A stretch of DNA of 64,000 bases from JBGSQR01 sp964509295 (GCA_964509295.1 CAZDWS010000001.1:310001-374000), one strand, 5' to 3'; counted from the stretch's first letter, positions 51,930 through 61,530 are shown. Numbers and translations: made by a program. The notes: generated by a model not told the origin, from the letters alone.

Positions 51930-52856
51930 ATGCTGTTTAACGGAAAATCAGCTGGTGTAGAAATAAGCCCGACCGGTTTGGCATTTGCATTGCTGGAAGG
52001 GTCGCAGGCCTCACCAAGTCTGGAGAGACTCGCTTTTCAGCCATTGGCTCCTGGGGTTTTGCGACCTTCTTTGCGCGAATCGAATATTCTGAATGGCCAG
52101 GTTTTCTCGGACAAGTTACGCGAGGCCCATGCCCTTTTGCTGCATAATGGGTCGCGTCTTTCTGTTTCACTGCCGGACTCTGTTGGCAAGGTTGTTATTC
52201 TGGATCTGCAGGAGCGTTTTAAAAGCCGTTCGGAAGGGTTGGATATAATCCGCTGGAAGTTGAAGAAAAATCTTCCGTTTGATATTTCTGATTGCCATCT
52301 CGATTACCAGATTATCAATAAAAAAGAAAACGGTGAATTAGTGCTGCTGGTGACCCTGGTTTCACGTTCAGTTCTTGAACGGTACGAGTCTCTGATCAAT
52401 GCTGCCGGGTTGTCTCCCGTAAATATAGACCTTAATGCGTTCAACCTGTATCGTGCTTTTGAACGTAACCTTTCACTTCTGGAAGATGGTGGCCTGATCT
52501 CTTTTTATGGCAGTACTCTGGGCATCATGTTTTTTTTCGAAGGGATACCTGAATTCACAAGGTTTAAGGAGTTGTCCGGGACTCTTGATAATGCAGGTCG
52601 CATTTATACTGAAATCAGCAGTTCTTTACTGGTCTACAGGGAGCGCTTCCCTGAACGGCAGATTAAAAATATGCACTGTATTGCTTCGCCCGGCCTGTCC
52701 AGAGACTTCTGCGATATGCTGGAAGAACTGGGTGGAGTTAAGCCGGTACTGCTGGAAGCCAAATCAGCAGTCAAGCCATCCAAGGATGCACCAGCCAACC
52801 AGGAAGCTTTGTTTCCATATACGGCAGCTATCGGCGCAGCCTTGAGGAGTTTGTAA
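51930..52856 (+). CDS. PilM/GspL-like cytoplasmic actin-fold protein
   Basis: 308 residues. Actin-like fold of the PilM type: VEISPTGLAFALLEG at the start, LKKNLPFDISDCHLDYQII in the middle and TAAIGAALRSL at the end. PilM links the inner-membrane ring (PilN) to the ATPase and core. The overlap of its stop with the next start (TAATG) supports complex formation. Sequence is only distantly like PilM of type IV pili. Confidence 0.82.
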   Translation: MLFNGKSAGVEISPTGLAFALLEGSQASPSLERLAFQPLAPGVLRPSLRESNILNGQVFSDKLREAHALLLHNGSRLSVSLPDSVGKVVILDLQERFKSRSEGLDIIRWKLKKNLPFDISDCHLDYQIINKKENGELVLLVTLVSRSVLERYESLINAAGLSPVNIDLNAFNLYRAFERNLSLLEDGGLISFYGSTLGIMFFFEGIPEFTRFKELSGTLDNAGRIYTEISSSLLVYRERFPERQIKNMHCIASPGLSRDFCDMLEELGGVKPVLLEAKSAVKPSKDAPANQEALFPYTAAIGAALRSL

Positions 52857-53395
52857 TGCGCTTTACCATTAACCTTGCCACACGAACCTACATCAACCAT
52901 CGATTGGTGAATCGTATATTTACCATTACCTCAGTCATACTTGTGCTCGTGCTGGTTTGGAGTGCAAGAGGCATATTTACCGGATTGGGAGAAATAAATC
53001 GATTAAAAGCGGATATTTCCAAATATGAAAGTCAGCTAAGTGCCAGACCGGATGGGGTTTCCGAACAGGATTACGCACGTATGCAGGACAATATTCGTTT
53101 TTATAATAATATCATCAACAGAAAAACATCGGACTGGATCGGCTTGTTGGATCAATTGGAAAAAGCCACTCCCGATGGTATTGCGTTGACATCATTTGTC
53201 CCGGATCCAAAATCCAGAGAGATAAAGATTGAGGGTGAGGCCAGAACTTTTGCCAAAGTACGCTCTTACATTGAAAAGTTGGAAGAGTCCAAGGCATTCC
53301 GCAATATCCAACTGCAATCACATCAGGAAGCTGCGGCAACTGATAAAGGAAGAACTGTAAAATTTGCAGTTTCCTTCCAGGCGGTGAATCAATGA
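52856..53395 (+). CDS. PilN-like inner-membrane protein
   Basis: 179 residues. Short N-terminal cytoplasmic part (FTINLATRTY), one membrane segment (about 20-42), a coiled coil and a ferredoxin-like periplasmic domain. INLA.R.Y is the PilM-binding pattern. Overlaps both neighbours by one to four bases. Confidence 0.85.
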   Translation: MRFTINLATRTYINHRLVNRIFTITSVILVLVLVWSARGIFTGLGEINRLKADISKYESQLSARPDGVSEQDYARMQDNIRFYNNIINRKTSDWIGLLDQLEKATPDGIALTSFVPDPKSREIKIEGEARTFAKVRSYIEKLEESKAFRNIQLQSHQEAAATDKGRTVKFAVSFQAVNQ

Positions 53396-53937
53396 TGCCG
53401 ATTCTGCTTGAAATAGTCCGCCAGAAGAAAAATGCCCTGCTTCTGGTTGGCATTCTGCTCTTTTGTAATATTGGTGTTTTTGTCGGTATTAACAACTATC
53501 TGACGCCAACGGCTACAAGCCTGCAACTAAAGTGGAGTGAGTTGCGTCGCAAAGTGGCAGATACTGGCCGCTTGGATATAAATGCCCTGTACAAACAGGG
53601 TCAGGCAGACCTGACTAATATCGCGGAGCGAGTTCTGGCAAAACGTCATTTTCCGAGAGTGCTGGGTGATATTCTTGATACGGCTGCTTCAAATAATGTC
53701 AGCAGCGGAAATATTTCCTACAAACAGGAAGTTGTCAAGGATCAAAAACTGCTGGCCTATATTGTTACCATGAATGTTAATGGCAGTTATGCCGGTGTCA
53801 AAAGCTTTTTGGCAGATATGCTGGTGGCTGAAGAGCTGATTGTGATTGATAGTCTGACAATTTCCCAGAGTGATCCGATGACGGAAAATGTGACCATGGG
53901 ATTGAACATGACGGTCTATATGCGGGAGGGTGCATGA
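53392..53937 (+). CDS. PilO-like inner-membrane protein
   Basis: 181 residues. One membrane segment (about 15-35), then a coiled coil and a compact periplasmic domain. Position between PilN and PilP-like genes, with ATGA overlaps on both sides, identifies it more than sequence does. It would pair with PilN to form the alignment complex. Confidence 0.78.
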   Translation: MMPILLEIVRQKKNALLLVGILLFCNIGVFVGINNYLTPTATSLQLKWSELRRKVADTGRLDINALYKQGQADLTNIAERVLAKRHFPRVLGDILDTAASNNVSSGNISYKQEVVKDQKLLAYIVTMNVNGSYAGVKSFLADMLVAEELIVIDSLTISQSDPMTENVTMGLNMTVYMREGA

Positions 53938-54521
53938 ACCGTCAAAAACTGATTCTGGCTATAGTACTTATTTTGCTCGTACTTTCAGTAGGTTGGAGTT
54001 ACCTGAACTGGCCTCGTCAGAAGTCGGTTGAGGTGCTGAAATATGCACCTGGCCAACCTCCAGTACAAGCAAGCAGGGTTGGTGAAAAGAAATTACCTCA
54101 AGATGATGGGCGTGTTCTCAATCTTGCCAGACTTGACCAGGAACAGACCGTCTTTAGTGGTTATCGCCGTAACATCTTCAAGCCTCTGTGGCTTAGTGAG
54201 ATGGCTGTAATCAGGCAGAAGTCTGCAGCAGTCAAACCGGCACTGCCTCCTCCGCCTCCACTACTGCCCCCGGTTACACCGGTTTTGCCGAGACGGGAGC
54301 TGACTAAATTTACATTTATGGGGTTTTTAAAAGTAGGTAACCGGCAAACTGTTTTCCTTGGCAAAGATAAAGATATTCTGCTGGTGAGGGCGGGAGAAAC
54401 CTTTGGTGGCAGATTCAAGGCTGTGCAGATAACAGACCGGGCATTGACAATCAGGGTTCTGGATAGTGAAGAGGAAATAATTGTCCCGTTGGTTGATAAC
54501 AGGGCATTGGGTGCAAGATAG
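53934..54521 (+). CDS. PilP/GspC-like inner-membrane protein
   Basis: 195 residues. N-terminal membrane segment (about 6-25), Pro-rich linker (PPPPPLLPPVTPVLP) and a small beta domain (KFTFMGFLKVGNRQTVFLGKDK) of the PilP/GspC homology-region type, which contacts the secretin N0 domain. It is anchored by a membrane helix instead of lipid as in PilP, thus closer to GspC. 31 bp before the secretin gene. Confidence 0.78.
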   Translation: MNRQKLILAIVLILLVLSVGWSYLNWPRQKSVEVLKYAPGQPPVQASRVGEKKLPQDDGRVLNLARLDQEQTVFSGYRRNIFKPLWLSEMAVIRQKSAAVKPALPPPPPLLPPVTPVLPRRELTKFTFMGFLKVGNRQTVFLGKDKDILLVRAGETFGGRFKAVQITDRALTIRVLDSEEEIIVPLVDNRALGAR

Positions 54522-54552
54522 TATCAAAACAGTTCCAAAGGAGACGCTAATA

Positions 54553-57192
54553 ATGCGCTACCTGTGTCATTTTACGATAGTAGGCCTGCTTACCGCATCT
54601 GCGCTGCTCTCCGGTTGTTCCACAGCCGGCAGGGCATACAACAAGGGTGCTGATCTGGAGGAAGAGCATCGCTACGAAGAGGCTATGTACAGCTATGCTG
54701 ATGCTTTTGCAAAGGCACCTGATGTGAGCCTTTACCGTATGCGATACGTCAAGGTCCGCGAACTGGCTGCTGATCAAAGATATAAAAAAGGAATGGAACT
54801 GTTCAATAGAGGGGATTATGCCTCTGCTCTGGCAGAGTTTCAGGCAGCCAGCACACTGGATCCTTCAAGAAGTCGTTTTGTTCAGCAGGCTGCAATAGCA
54901 GCCCGCCTGAAAGATGCCCAGAGCGCCTACAATGAAGGGCTGGACTTTGAGAAGACCAATAAATTCAAAGACGCTGCTCTCTCCTTTGCTAAAGCAATCG
55001 AACTGAACCCGGAAAATAAGGATTATCAATCAGCCCAGTCCCGTGTGATTTTACAGCGCAAAAGCAAGCTGCAGGGATATGAACTCAACCTGAAATCCGC
55101 CAAACCGATTAATCTGAAATTTCGCGATGCCAAGATCAAGGATGTTTTCAATATCATTACCCAGCTGTCCGGTATCAATTTTGTCTTTGACGAAGGTGTT
55201 AAAGACCAGCCGGTAACCATCTACCTGGAAAACGGTACCTTTCAGCAGGCGCTGGATCTTTTGACCAACATGTTCAAGCTTGGTCGTAAAGTTGCCAATG
55301 AAAGCACGGTTATCATCTATGTCAAAAGCCCGGAAAAAAGCAAACAGTATGAAGATCTGCAACTGCGCACCTTCCATCTCAACTATATGGATGCCAAAAA
55401 AGCGGTCAACCTGATCCGCGGCATGCTGCAGGTCAAGAAAATCTACGTCAACGAAGAGACCAACTCGGTTGTTCTGCGCGATACAAACGAAGTTGTCGAC
55501 GTAGTTGAAAAAATCCTGGATGCCAACGACGTGCCAGATCCGGAAGTTATTCTTGATGTGGAGGTAATTGAAGTCAATGACTCCAACACCCAGCGTCTGG
55601 GACTGCTACTCAACCCCTACAGCGTATCATTGGGGGCTTTCAGTCCATCGAATCAACTCATGTCCACAACCTTGTCAGGGGCAACAAATACTGTGGTCGC
55701 CTCCGGCTCAACAGTAGTAAATACCTCTTCAACCTCCATTGATAATCTGGTCCGGGCTTTTACTATGAGAGGCTACGGTGGTTACGTCACAGTACCAAAT
55801 GCCACCTACAACTTCGGCAAAACACTTTCCAAGGGCGAAGTGCTTTCCAACCCCAAAATCAGGGTCAAGAACAAGGAAAAATCCAAATTCAACGTCGGTA
55901 CAAGGGTGCCGATCACCACCTCCAACACCACCAACTCAACCGTAAGCGTCAACGTCCAGTATATCGATATCGGTGTCAAGATGAGCGCCGAGCCGAATAT
56001 TCAACTTAACAACGAAATTGTCATCAAGCTCAGCCTGGAGGTCAGCCAGCAGATCGGCGGAGCCAGGGATGTGGGGGCCGGTACCAGTGTGGTCACCATC
56101 GGTACTCGCAACCTGGATACGGTCCTTAGCCTGAAGGATGGCGAGACCAGCATCATTGGCGGGCTGATTTCACGCAGCAATGGTAATGAAAAGAACAAGC
56201 TGGTCCTGCTCAGTGACATCCCTCTGATCGGTGACCTGTTTACTGATACCAATACCAACAACAGCAAAAACGAACTGCTGCTTGCTATTACACCGCGTCT
56301 GGTGCGTGGTGTAACAGTGCCTCAAAGCAGCCTGATGTCCTTCTCGTCCGGCAAGGAGGATGATCCTTCCCTGGTCAAGTCGCTGGCTTCATTCAATCAG
56401 GAACCTGTTTACGATATAACGCCGCCGACAGGCATGCAAACTCCGGGAATGCCGGGTCCCAAAACTGGTGCCTTGCCTACTGGCATTATGCCGCCACCTG
56501 CGCCACAATTTAATATGCCACCGCCAACAATGGCGCCAAAGTCAGTTTTGCCGACTCAAGGCCCGGGTTCACTGTCTCCCGGTTTTGTTATGCCACCAAC
56601 ACCTTTTAATGCTCCAGCTCCTGCTAAGGCGATACCAGCACCGGTGGTCCCTCCGCAGCTTTCCGGGTCACCTTCCTCCGTAATTATTCCGCCTGTAGTT
56701 CCGGCGCCGGCACCTGATATTATAAAACAATCCGATTTACCCGTAAGTTCAGAACCTTTGGCAGCAGAGGCTCAAATGCTGCCAGGCATGTTGCAGATCA
56801 CGGCACCCTCCACTGTATCAAACGGCCAGCAGTTCGGCGTTGAAATAGCGGTAAATAATGTCAACAATATAGCCGGAGGAAACTTTCTGCTGAATTTCGA
56901 TCCGATCTATGTGCAGTTCGTATCGGCTTTGGAAGGGGGCTTTTTTACTAAAGCCGGAAAAACTGCAGCCTTTTCTAGCAAGGTAGACCCCAAAAGTGGC
57001 ACGGTTGCAATCAGTCTTGCCAAATCAACGGGAGACGGCGGTGTTTCTGGCAGCGGGAATATTGCTACTGTCTTGTTCAGGGCAGTCAACAAGGGGTCGG
57101 TTGGCTTCAGTTTTACCAACCTTGCCTTTAGCGCAGCAGACGGTAAACCGGCAACGATTCTGCCGTTTAGTACACTGGTGGAGATCAAATAG
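54553..57192 (+). CDS. Secretin lipoprotein with N-terminal TPR and C-terminal cohesin domain
   Basis: 879 residues from ATG 54553 (AAAGGAG upstream). Lipobox LLSGC, Cys22. Then TPR-like repeats (about 25-175), secretin N domains (about 195-340, INLKFRDAKIKDVFN, AKKAVNLIRGM), the secretin pore (about 415-600, GETSIIGGLISRS near 545-560, LGDLF-like exit), a Pro-rich linker (about 620-735) and a cohesin-like domain at the end (LQITAPSTVSNGQQFGVEI ... VATVLFRAVNKGSVGF). Outer-membrane channel of the locus. The cohesin domain could face outside or the periplasm and bind a dockerin-like or surface partner; this is inference. Confidence 0.9.
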   Translation: MRYLCHFTIVGLLTASALLSGCSTAGRAYNKGADLEEEHRYEEAMYSYADAFAKAPDVSLYRMRYVKVRELAADQRYKKGMELFNRGDYASALAEFQAASTLDPSRSRFVQQAAIAARLKDAQSAYNEGLDFEKTNKFKDAALSFAKAIELNPENKDYQSAQSRVILQRKSKLQGYELNLKSAKPINLKFRDAKIKDVFNIITQLSGINFVFDEGVKDQPVTIYLENGTFQQALDLLTNMFKLGRKVANESTVIIYVKSPEKSKQYEDLQLRTFHLNYMDAKKAVNLIRGMLQVKKIYVNEETNSVVLRDTNEVVDVVEKILDANDVPDPEVILDVEVIEVNDSNTQRLGLLLNPYSVSLGAFSPSNQLMSTTLSGATNTVVASGSTVVNTSSTSIDNLVRAFTMRGYGGYVTVPNATYNFGKTLSKGEVLSNPKIRVKNKEKSKFNVGTRVPITTSNTTNSTVSVNVQYIDIGVKMSAEPNIQLNNEIVIKLSLEVSQQIGGARDVGAGTSVVTIGTRNLDTVLSLKDGETSIIGGLISRSNGNEKNKLVLLSDIPLIGDLFTDTNTNNSKNELLLAITPRLVRGVTVPQSSLMSFSSGKEDDPSLVKSLASFNQEPVYDITPPTGMQTPGMPGPKTGALPTGIMPPPAPQFNMPPPTMAPKSVLPTQGPGSLSPGFVMPPTPFNAPAPAKAIPAPVVPPQLSGSPSSVIIPPVVPAPAPDIIKQSDLPVSSEPLAAEAQMLPGMLQITAPSTVSNGQQFGVEIAVNNVNNIAGGNFLLNFDPIYVQFVSALEGGFFTKAGKTAAFSSKVDPKSGTVAISLAKSTGDGGVSGSGNIATVLFRAVNKGSVGFSFTNLAFSAADGKPATILPFSTLVEIK

Positions 57193-57196
57193 CGGC

Positions 57197-57691
57197 ATGG
57201 CGAATATCCTGAATCAACGCTGCGGACTGAGCCTGATCGAGCTGGTCATCACAATCACCATCCTGGCTATTCTGGCTGCTGTTGTTATGCCTTTGACCCA
57301 GATGACCGCACAGCGATCGAGGGAGCTGGAGTTGCGCAGGAATCTGAGGACGATCCGTACTGCTGTTGATGACTTTAAAAAGCGCTATGACAAAGCAGTA
57401 ACAGAAAAGAAAATTCCAAGTGTAATGAACAAAACCGGATATCCGGAATCATTGAAAACACTTGTGGAAGGTTTTGATTTTGGCGACGCCAATGGTATTA
57501 AAATAAAGTTTTTGCGAAGAATACCGTCAGACCCGTTTAATCCGCCTAAAGGGAATGAAGAACCCAAGTGGGGACTGCGTTCCTATTCAGACAAGCCTGA
57601 TTCAGGCAACTGGGGCGGCGAAGATGTTTATGACGTTTATTCAATGAGTGAAGGGACCGCAATTGATGGTACAAAGCTTAAAGATTGGTAA
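57197..57691 (+). CDS. Pseudopilin with type IV prepilin leader (GspG/H-like)
   Basis: 164 residues from ATG 57197; longer frames run into the secretin. Leader NQRCG, then LSLIELVITITILAILAAVV with the Glu at +5: prepilin peptidase site G/L. After the helix, a pattern of paired DPFNPP and DPxN-like turns suggests a GspG-type major pseudopilin. No prepilin peptidase gene is in the window. The end overlaps the next pilin gene. Confidence 0.85.
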   Translation: MANILNQRCGLSLIELVITITILAILAAVVMPLTQMTAQRSRELELRRNLRTIRTAVDDFKKRYDKAVTEKKIPSVMNKTGYPESLKTLVEGFDFGDANGIKIKFLRRIPSDPFNPPKGNEEPKWGLRSYSDKPDSGNWGGEDVYDVYSMSEGTAIDGTKLKDW

Positions 57692-58178
57692 CAAGGCTGG
57701 GACTGGGGACTTGGACCCAAATGGGCCTAAAGGACTGGGGACCGGGAAAACCGGAGTCGCTGGTCGTAGCGGGTTTACTTTGATCGAGTTGTTGATCGTG
57801 GTCTCGATTATCGGCATCCTGGCCGCCATTGCCGTGCCCAACTACCAGTGGAGTGTTATCAAGGCCAGGGAAGCGGTCTTGCTGGAGGATCTATATAATT
57901 TCAGAAATGTAATTGATCAATATAAGGCTGATAACGGCAAATATCCGGATGCATTATCAGACTTGACCGCCAAGAAATATTTGCGAGATATTCCCAAAGA
58001 CCCGTTTACAACCAGTAATACTACCTGGGTAACTGTTGCGCCTCCCGCAGAGACTTCCAATGCTGGTGGCGAGCCGGGAGCAGGAGCCATAGTCGGCGTG
58101 CCAACAGGCAATGTTTATGATGTCCGTAGCGGATCAAAGCTGATCGGTACCAACGGTGTACCTTATAACGAGTGGTAG
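57666..58178 (+). CDS. Pseudopilin, GspG-like
   Basis: 170 residues from ATG 57666; 57648 and a TTG at 57711 are alternatives. The leader (about 37 residues from 57666) is unusually long and Gly-rich because of a GGGGAC-type low-complexity stretch (57698-57748). Mature part: SGFTLIELLIVVSIIGILAAIAVPNYQ, Glu at +5, then DNGKYPDALSDLT and DPF, the GspG hallmark. The overlap of 26 bases with the preceding gene implies coupling. Confidence 0.85.
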   Translation: MVQSLKIGNKAGTGDLDPNGPKGLGTGKTGVAGRSGFTLIELLIVVSIIGILAAIAVPNYQWSVIKAREAVLLEDLYNFRNVIDQYKADNGKYPDALSDLTAKKYLRDIPKDPFTTSNTTWVTVAPPAETSNAGGEPGAGAIVGVPTGNVYDVRSGSKLIGTNGVPYNEW

Positions 58179-58194
58179 AAGTAATGCTTACTGG

Positions 58195-59565
58195 TTACAG
58201 AGCTAGCGGCAGGTTGATATTGAATACGGCGCCATGATCAGAATTTGATACTGATATAGATCCGTTATGGTTTTGCAGGATACGTTTGATGATGGAGAGG
58301 CCAAGACCGGTACCATGGCGCTTTGTTGTGAAAAACGGATTGAAGATCATGTGCTGAATTTCAGCCGGAACTCCGCCTCCGGTATCGGCAATGCTTATTG
58401 TAATGTAGTCGGCATCAGGGTATATTTTCTGAACCTTGATTTCAATTGACCCACCTTCCGGCATTGCGTCGGCGGCATTTAAAAGCAGATTCAGAAAGAC
58501 CTGCCGTAGTTGCTGGGCATCTCCAGGCACGGTCCAGGGCCCCTCCCCCAAAAATGGTTTCACCAGAATATTGCGATCTTCCATGGTTGCAGCGCAGCCT
58601 TCAAGTCCATCCTTTATAATTCCAATAAGATCACACTGGTTGTAACAGATTGTCGGCTTTCGGGAAAAAACCAGAATGTCGGTCAGCATTTTTTCCAGAT
58701 GTGCGGTTTCCCGCTCTATCGTTTCAGCATATCTCAGTTCGCGTGAATCTTCCGGTAGTGCTTTAACCAGTCGCCCGGCAAATCCGCCGATTGTTATCAG
58801 GGGATTTTTAAGTTCATGAACCAGGTTTGTCGCCATCTCACCGATAGCGGCCATGCGCTCACCATGGATAAGCTGTTCGCGCACTGTGCGGAGGCTGGAA
58901 TTTGCTTCCTGTACTTGGTTGTAAAGCATGGAGTTTTCCATTGCCATACCAGCCTGGTGTGCAAAAAGCTGTAGGAAGGCGGTGTTGTCGTCTGTAAAGG
59001 GTTTGCTGGAGCAGGGGTTGTCAACGATAATTATACCGATAAGTTTTTCTTTTGATATCAGAGGTACAGCAGCAAAAATGGTAGCTCCCAAGCGGCTGAT
59101 CGGCTCGCAGACGTACTGATTGCAGTTGTGTGGTTCTCCGGTAAAATAGAACTTCTTTTCTGAGACCGCCTGTTTGATGAAAATACAGTCGTCATCCATA
59201 TCAATACGAGTAGCTCTGACACGTTTGCAAAAATCAGTTTTCAGTTGGTTGGCGATAATCTCATCGCTAATGTCCCAACGGCCGGAGAGGGCGGATGACT
59301 GTTCGCAAATCAGTTGCAGTGATTCTGACGAATCCTTGCTTACGCCAAGCATACCCTGTAGAGCGCCAGTTCTCTCGTTGAAAAGAAACAGCATTGCACG
59401 TTCGAAAAAAGGAGTTTTACCTGAGGTTAAAGCAGTGAGAATAAGGTGGGTTAATTTGTTAAGTCGAATGGTAGATAACAGGGTATTGCTGAACTGATAA
59501 AGCAGGCTCAGTTCAGTAAAGTTGATATTGCCTGCTTGAGAATCGCTAGTGCATCGTTGGGTCAT
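58195..59565 (-). CDS. GAF-domain sensor histidine kinase
   Basis: 456 residues. GAF domain (about 25-215), HisKA box LVHELKNPLITIGGFAGRL (His near 245) and HATPase domain with N box NLLLNAADAM, GGGVP, and GTGLGLSI. No membrane segment, so a soluble sensor. No response regulator is adjacent. Starts eight bp after the dksA stop, suggesting one transcript with it. Confidence 0.92.
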   Translation of the reverse strand: MTQRCTSDSQAGNINFTELSLLYQFSNTLLSTIRLNKLTHLILTALTSGKTPFFERAMLFLFNERTGALQGMLGVSKDSSESLQLICEQSSALSGRWDISDEIIANQLKTDFCKRVRATRIDMDDDCIFIKQAVSEKKFYFTGEPHNCNQYVCEPISRLGATIFAAVPLISKEKLIGIIIVDNPCSSKPFTDDNTAFLQLFAHQAGMAMENSMLYNQVQEANSSLRTVREQLIHGERMAAIGEMATNLVHELKNPLITIGGFAGRLVKALPEDSRELRYAETIERETAHLEKMLTDILVFSRKPTICYNQCDLIGIIKDGLEGCAATMEDRNILVKPFLGEGPWTVPGDAQQLRQVFLNLLLNAADAMPEGGSIEIKVQKIYPDADYITISIADTGGGVPAEIQHMIFNPFFTTKRHGTGLGLSIIKRILQNHNGSISVSNSDHGAVFNINLPLAL

Positions 59566-59573
59566 GCGAGCAC

Positions 59574-59930
59574 CTACTGTCTTTTCTCTTTTTGCTCCTC
59601 ATCCATTTTGCAGTTTATGCAAAGGGTTGTTACTGGTCTTGCTTTAAGCCTTGCTTCGCTGATGTCTTCACCACACTCATCGCAGATACCGAAATCACCT
59701 TTCTCAATTCTCTCCAGGGCATCTTTGATTTTATTGATCAGTCGTCGTTCCCTGTCGCGTATACGCAGTTCAAAGCTTCGATCAGACTCTTGGGTTGCTC
59801 GATCCGTAGGGTCGGGGAAATTGGAAGATTCAACATTCATCTCGGTGACGGTCTTGCCAGCCTCACTCAAAAGGGCCTTCATTTCGTCATTAAGCACATT
59901 TCTGAAATATTTGAGTTTTTCAGCGTCCAT
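59574..59930 (-). CDS. dksA: DksA: RNA polymerase-binding transcription factor
   Basis: 118 residues. Coiled-coil N-terminus, the acidic DPTDRATQESD segment at the tip, and C4 zinc finger CDECGEDI and CINCKMD. Works with ppGpp at the RNA polymerase secondary channel. Closer in length and tip sequence to classic DksA than the paralog at 23495. Probably co-transcribed with the histidine kinase that follows; 75 bp before it (in the same direction) is the radA stop. Confidence 0.93.
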   Translation of the reverse strand: MDAEKLKYFRNVLNDEMKALLSEAGKTVTEMNVESSNFPDPTDRATQESDRSFELRIRDRERRLINKIKDALERIEKGDFGICDECGEDISEARLKARPVTTLCINCKMDEEQKEKRQ

Positions 59931-60004
59931 AGACAGCTCCTGTATGTGTTTTAAACATTACGATATTAAAGTTTAAGTCCGTTCAAGTCCAGTAAAAAAT
60001 TGAA

Positions 60005-61354
60005 TTATCTCATGAGCAGTTGCATTGCTTCTTCAACTGATGCAACACCTTCCAATTTGATTTTTCCTTTTTTAAGTCGTTTCAGGTTTCCAGCAGGAAT
60101 AATGCAGGACTTGAATCCGAGTTTTTCAGCCTCGGCAATACGCTGCTCCGGCTGGGTGATGGCCCTGACTTCACCAGCCAGTCCCACTTCTCCCAGAACC
60201 AGCGTCTGGGGATCAATGACCTTGTCCAGATGGCTGGAGGCAACCGACATGATCATGGCCAGGTCAGCGGCTGGTTCATTGAGGCGCACACCGCCTGCAG
60301 CATTGAGGAATATATCCTGACCGGAAAGATGCAGGCCGACCTTCTTTTCCAGGACAGCCACCAGCAGTGCCAGCCGGTTATGATCTACACCGATGGTTGT
60401 GCGACGCGGCACGCCGAAAGAGGTTGAGGTAACCAGTGCCTGCAGTTCAACCAACAGAGGGCGGCTGCCCTCCAGCGTTGCAGTAACAACTGAGCCTGAT
60501 ACACCCATGGGGCGTTCAGAGAGAAACAGTTCGGACGGGTTGTTTACACACAATAAACCCTCCTGCTTCATTTCAAAGACACCGATTTCATTGGTGGAAC
60601 CAAAGCGGTTTTTTACGGCTCTTAATATGCGAAAGGGGTGGCTGCCGTCTCCTTCAAAGTACAAAACCGTATCAACCATATGTTCCAGAACGCGGGGGCC
60701 GGCGATAGCGCCGTCCTTGGTCACATGGCCGACAATAAAAATCGGGATGTCACTCCCCTTTGCCAGCATCATCAGCTTTCCGGCGGACTCTCTGACCTGG
60801 CTGACGCTGCCCGGTGCCGATTCCAGCGCGGATGTCCAGACCGTCTGAATTGAATCAACTACCATGGCCTTTGGCTTCAAGGATGAAGCATGGTTCAGGA
60901 TGGCCTCCAGTGAATTCTCTGCCAGAATCAACAGGTTTTTATGGGATACACCAAGGCGCTCACCACGCAGCCTGGTTTGAGATGCGGATTCTTCACCTGA
61001 AACATAAAGAACCTGTCCGGCATTGGCTGCCAGATTGTGCATGGCCTGTAGCAACAAAGTCGATTTTCCTATCCCGGGGTCCCCGCCGATCAGCACCATT
61101 GATCCGGGAACGATTCCACCTCCCAGCACGCGATCCAATTCTCCAATGTCGGTTGCAAAACGGGTTTCAGATTGGGCCGGCACATCGCAGATCGGTATCG
61201 GCCGGGGGCGGTCCGTGCTCATGGTGCCGGAAGAATGTTTAGCCAGGACTTCTTCTGCCATGCTGTTCCAGGAGCTGCAATCAGGACATTTTCCCAGCCA
61301 TTTTGGTGATTGGGTGCCACACTTCTGGCAGGTAAAGATGGTTTTTTGTTTCAT
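60005..61354 (-). CDS. radA: RadA: DNA repair ATPase
   Basis: 449 residues. C4 zinc finger (C9, C12, C23, C26), RecA-like ATPase with Walker A GGDPGIGKST near residue 97, the RadA signature KNRFGSTNEIGVFEM near 250, and a C-terminal Lon-like domain with a defining LGEVGLAGEVR. Helps branch migration in recombination. Upstream of dksA on the same strand. Confidence 0.96.
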   Translation of the reverse strand: MKQKTIFTCQKCGTQSPKWLGKCPDCSSWNSMAEEVLAKHSSGTMSTDRPRPIPICDVPAQSETRFATDIGELDRVLGGGIVPGSMVLIGGDPGIGKSTLLLQAMHNLAANAGQVLYVSGEESASQTRLRGERLGVSHKNLLILAENSLEAILNHASSLKPKAMVVDSIQTVWTSALESAPGSVSQVRESAGKLMMLAKGSDIPIFIVGHVTKDGAIAGPRVLEHMVDTVLYFEGDGSHPFRILRAVKNRFGSTNEIGVFEMKQEGLLCVNNPSELFLSERPMGVSGSVVTATLEGSRPLLVELQALVTSTSFGVPRRTTIGVDHNRLALLVAVLEKKVGLHLSGQDIFLNAAGGVRLNEPAADLAMIMSVASSHLDKVIDPQTLVLGEVGLAGEVRAITQPEQRIAEAEKLGFKSCIIPAGNLKRLKKGKIKLEGVASVEEAMQLLMR

Positions 61355-61505
61355 ATGATTACCTCATAACTTCAGGGCGGATTGTAGAAGTTGTGCAAGC
61401 CGGTGTCAACAGCTCAACAGCCAATAAAAGCGGTTAGTAGAGGATAATTTTTGTCTTGTGTCGTTTGAAATGCTCTGGCATACTGTAAAGTGGTATGACC
61501 AAAGA

Positions 61506-61530
61506 AGAAACTGCATCGACGCAGTTTCTT
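61506..61530 (+). promoter_or_regulatory. Hairpin in the fprA leader
   Basis: AGAAACTGC / GCAGTTTCT, nine-base perfect stem, 39 bp before the fprA start. A candidate -35/-10 pair TTGTGT / CATACT with 17-bp spacing is upstream near 61456-61484. The hairpin could be an mRNA stabiliser or regulator-binding site. Confidence 0.5.
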
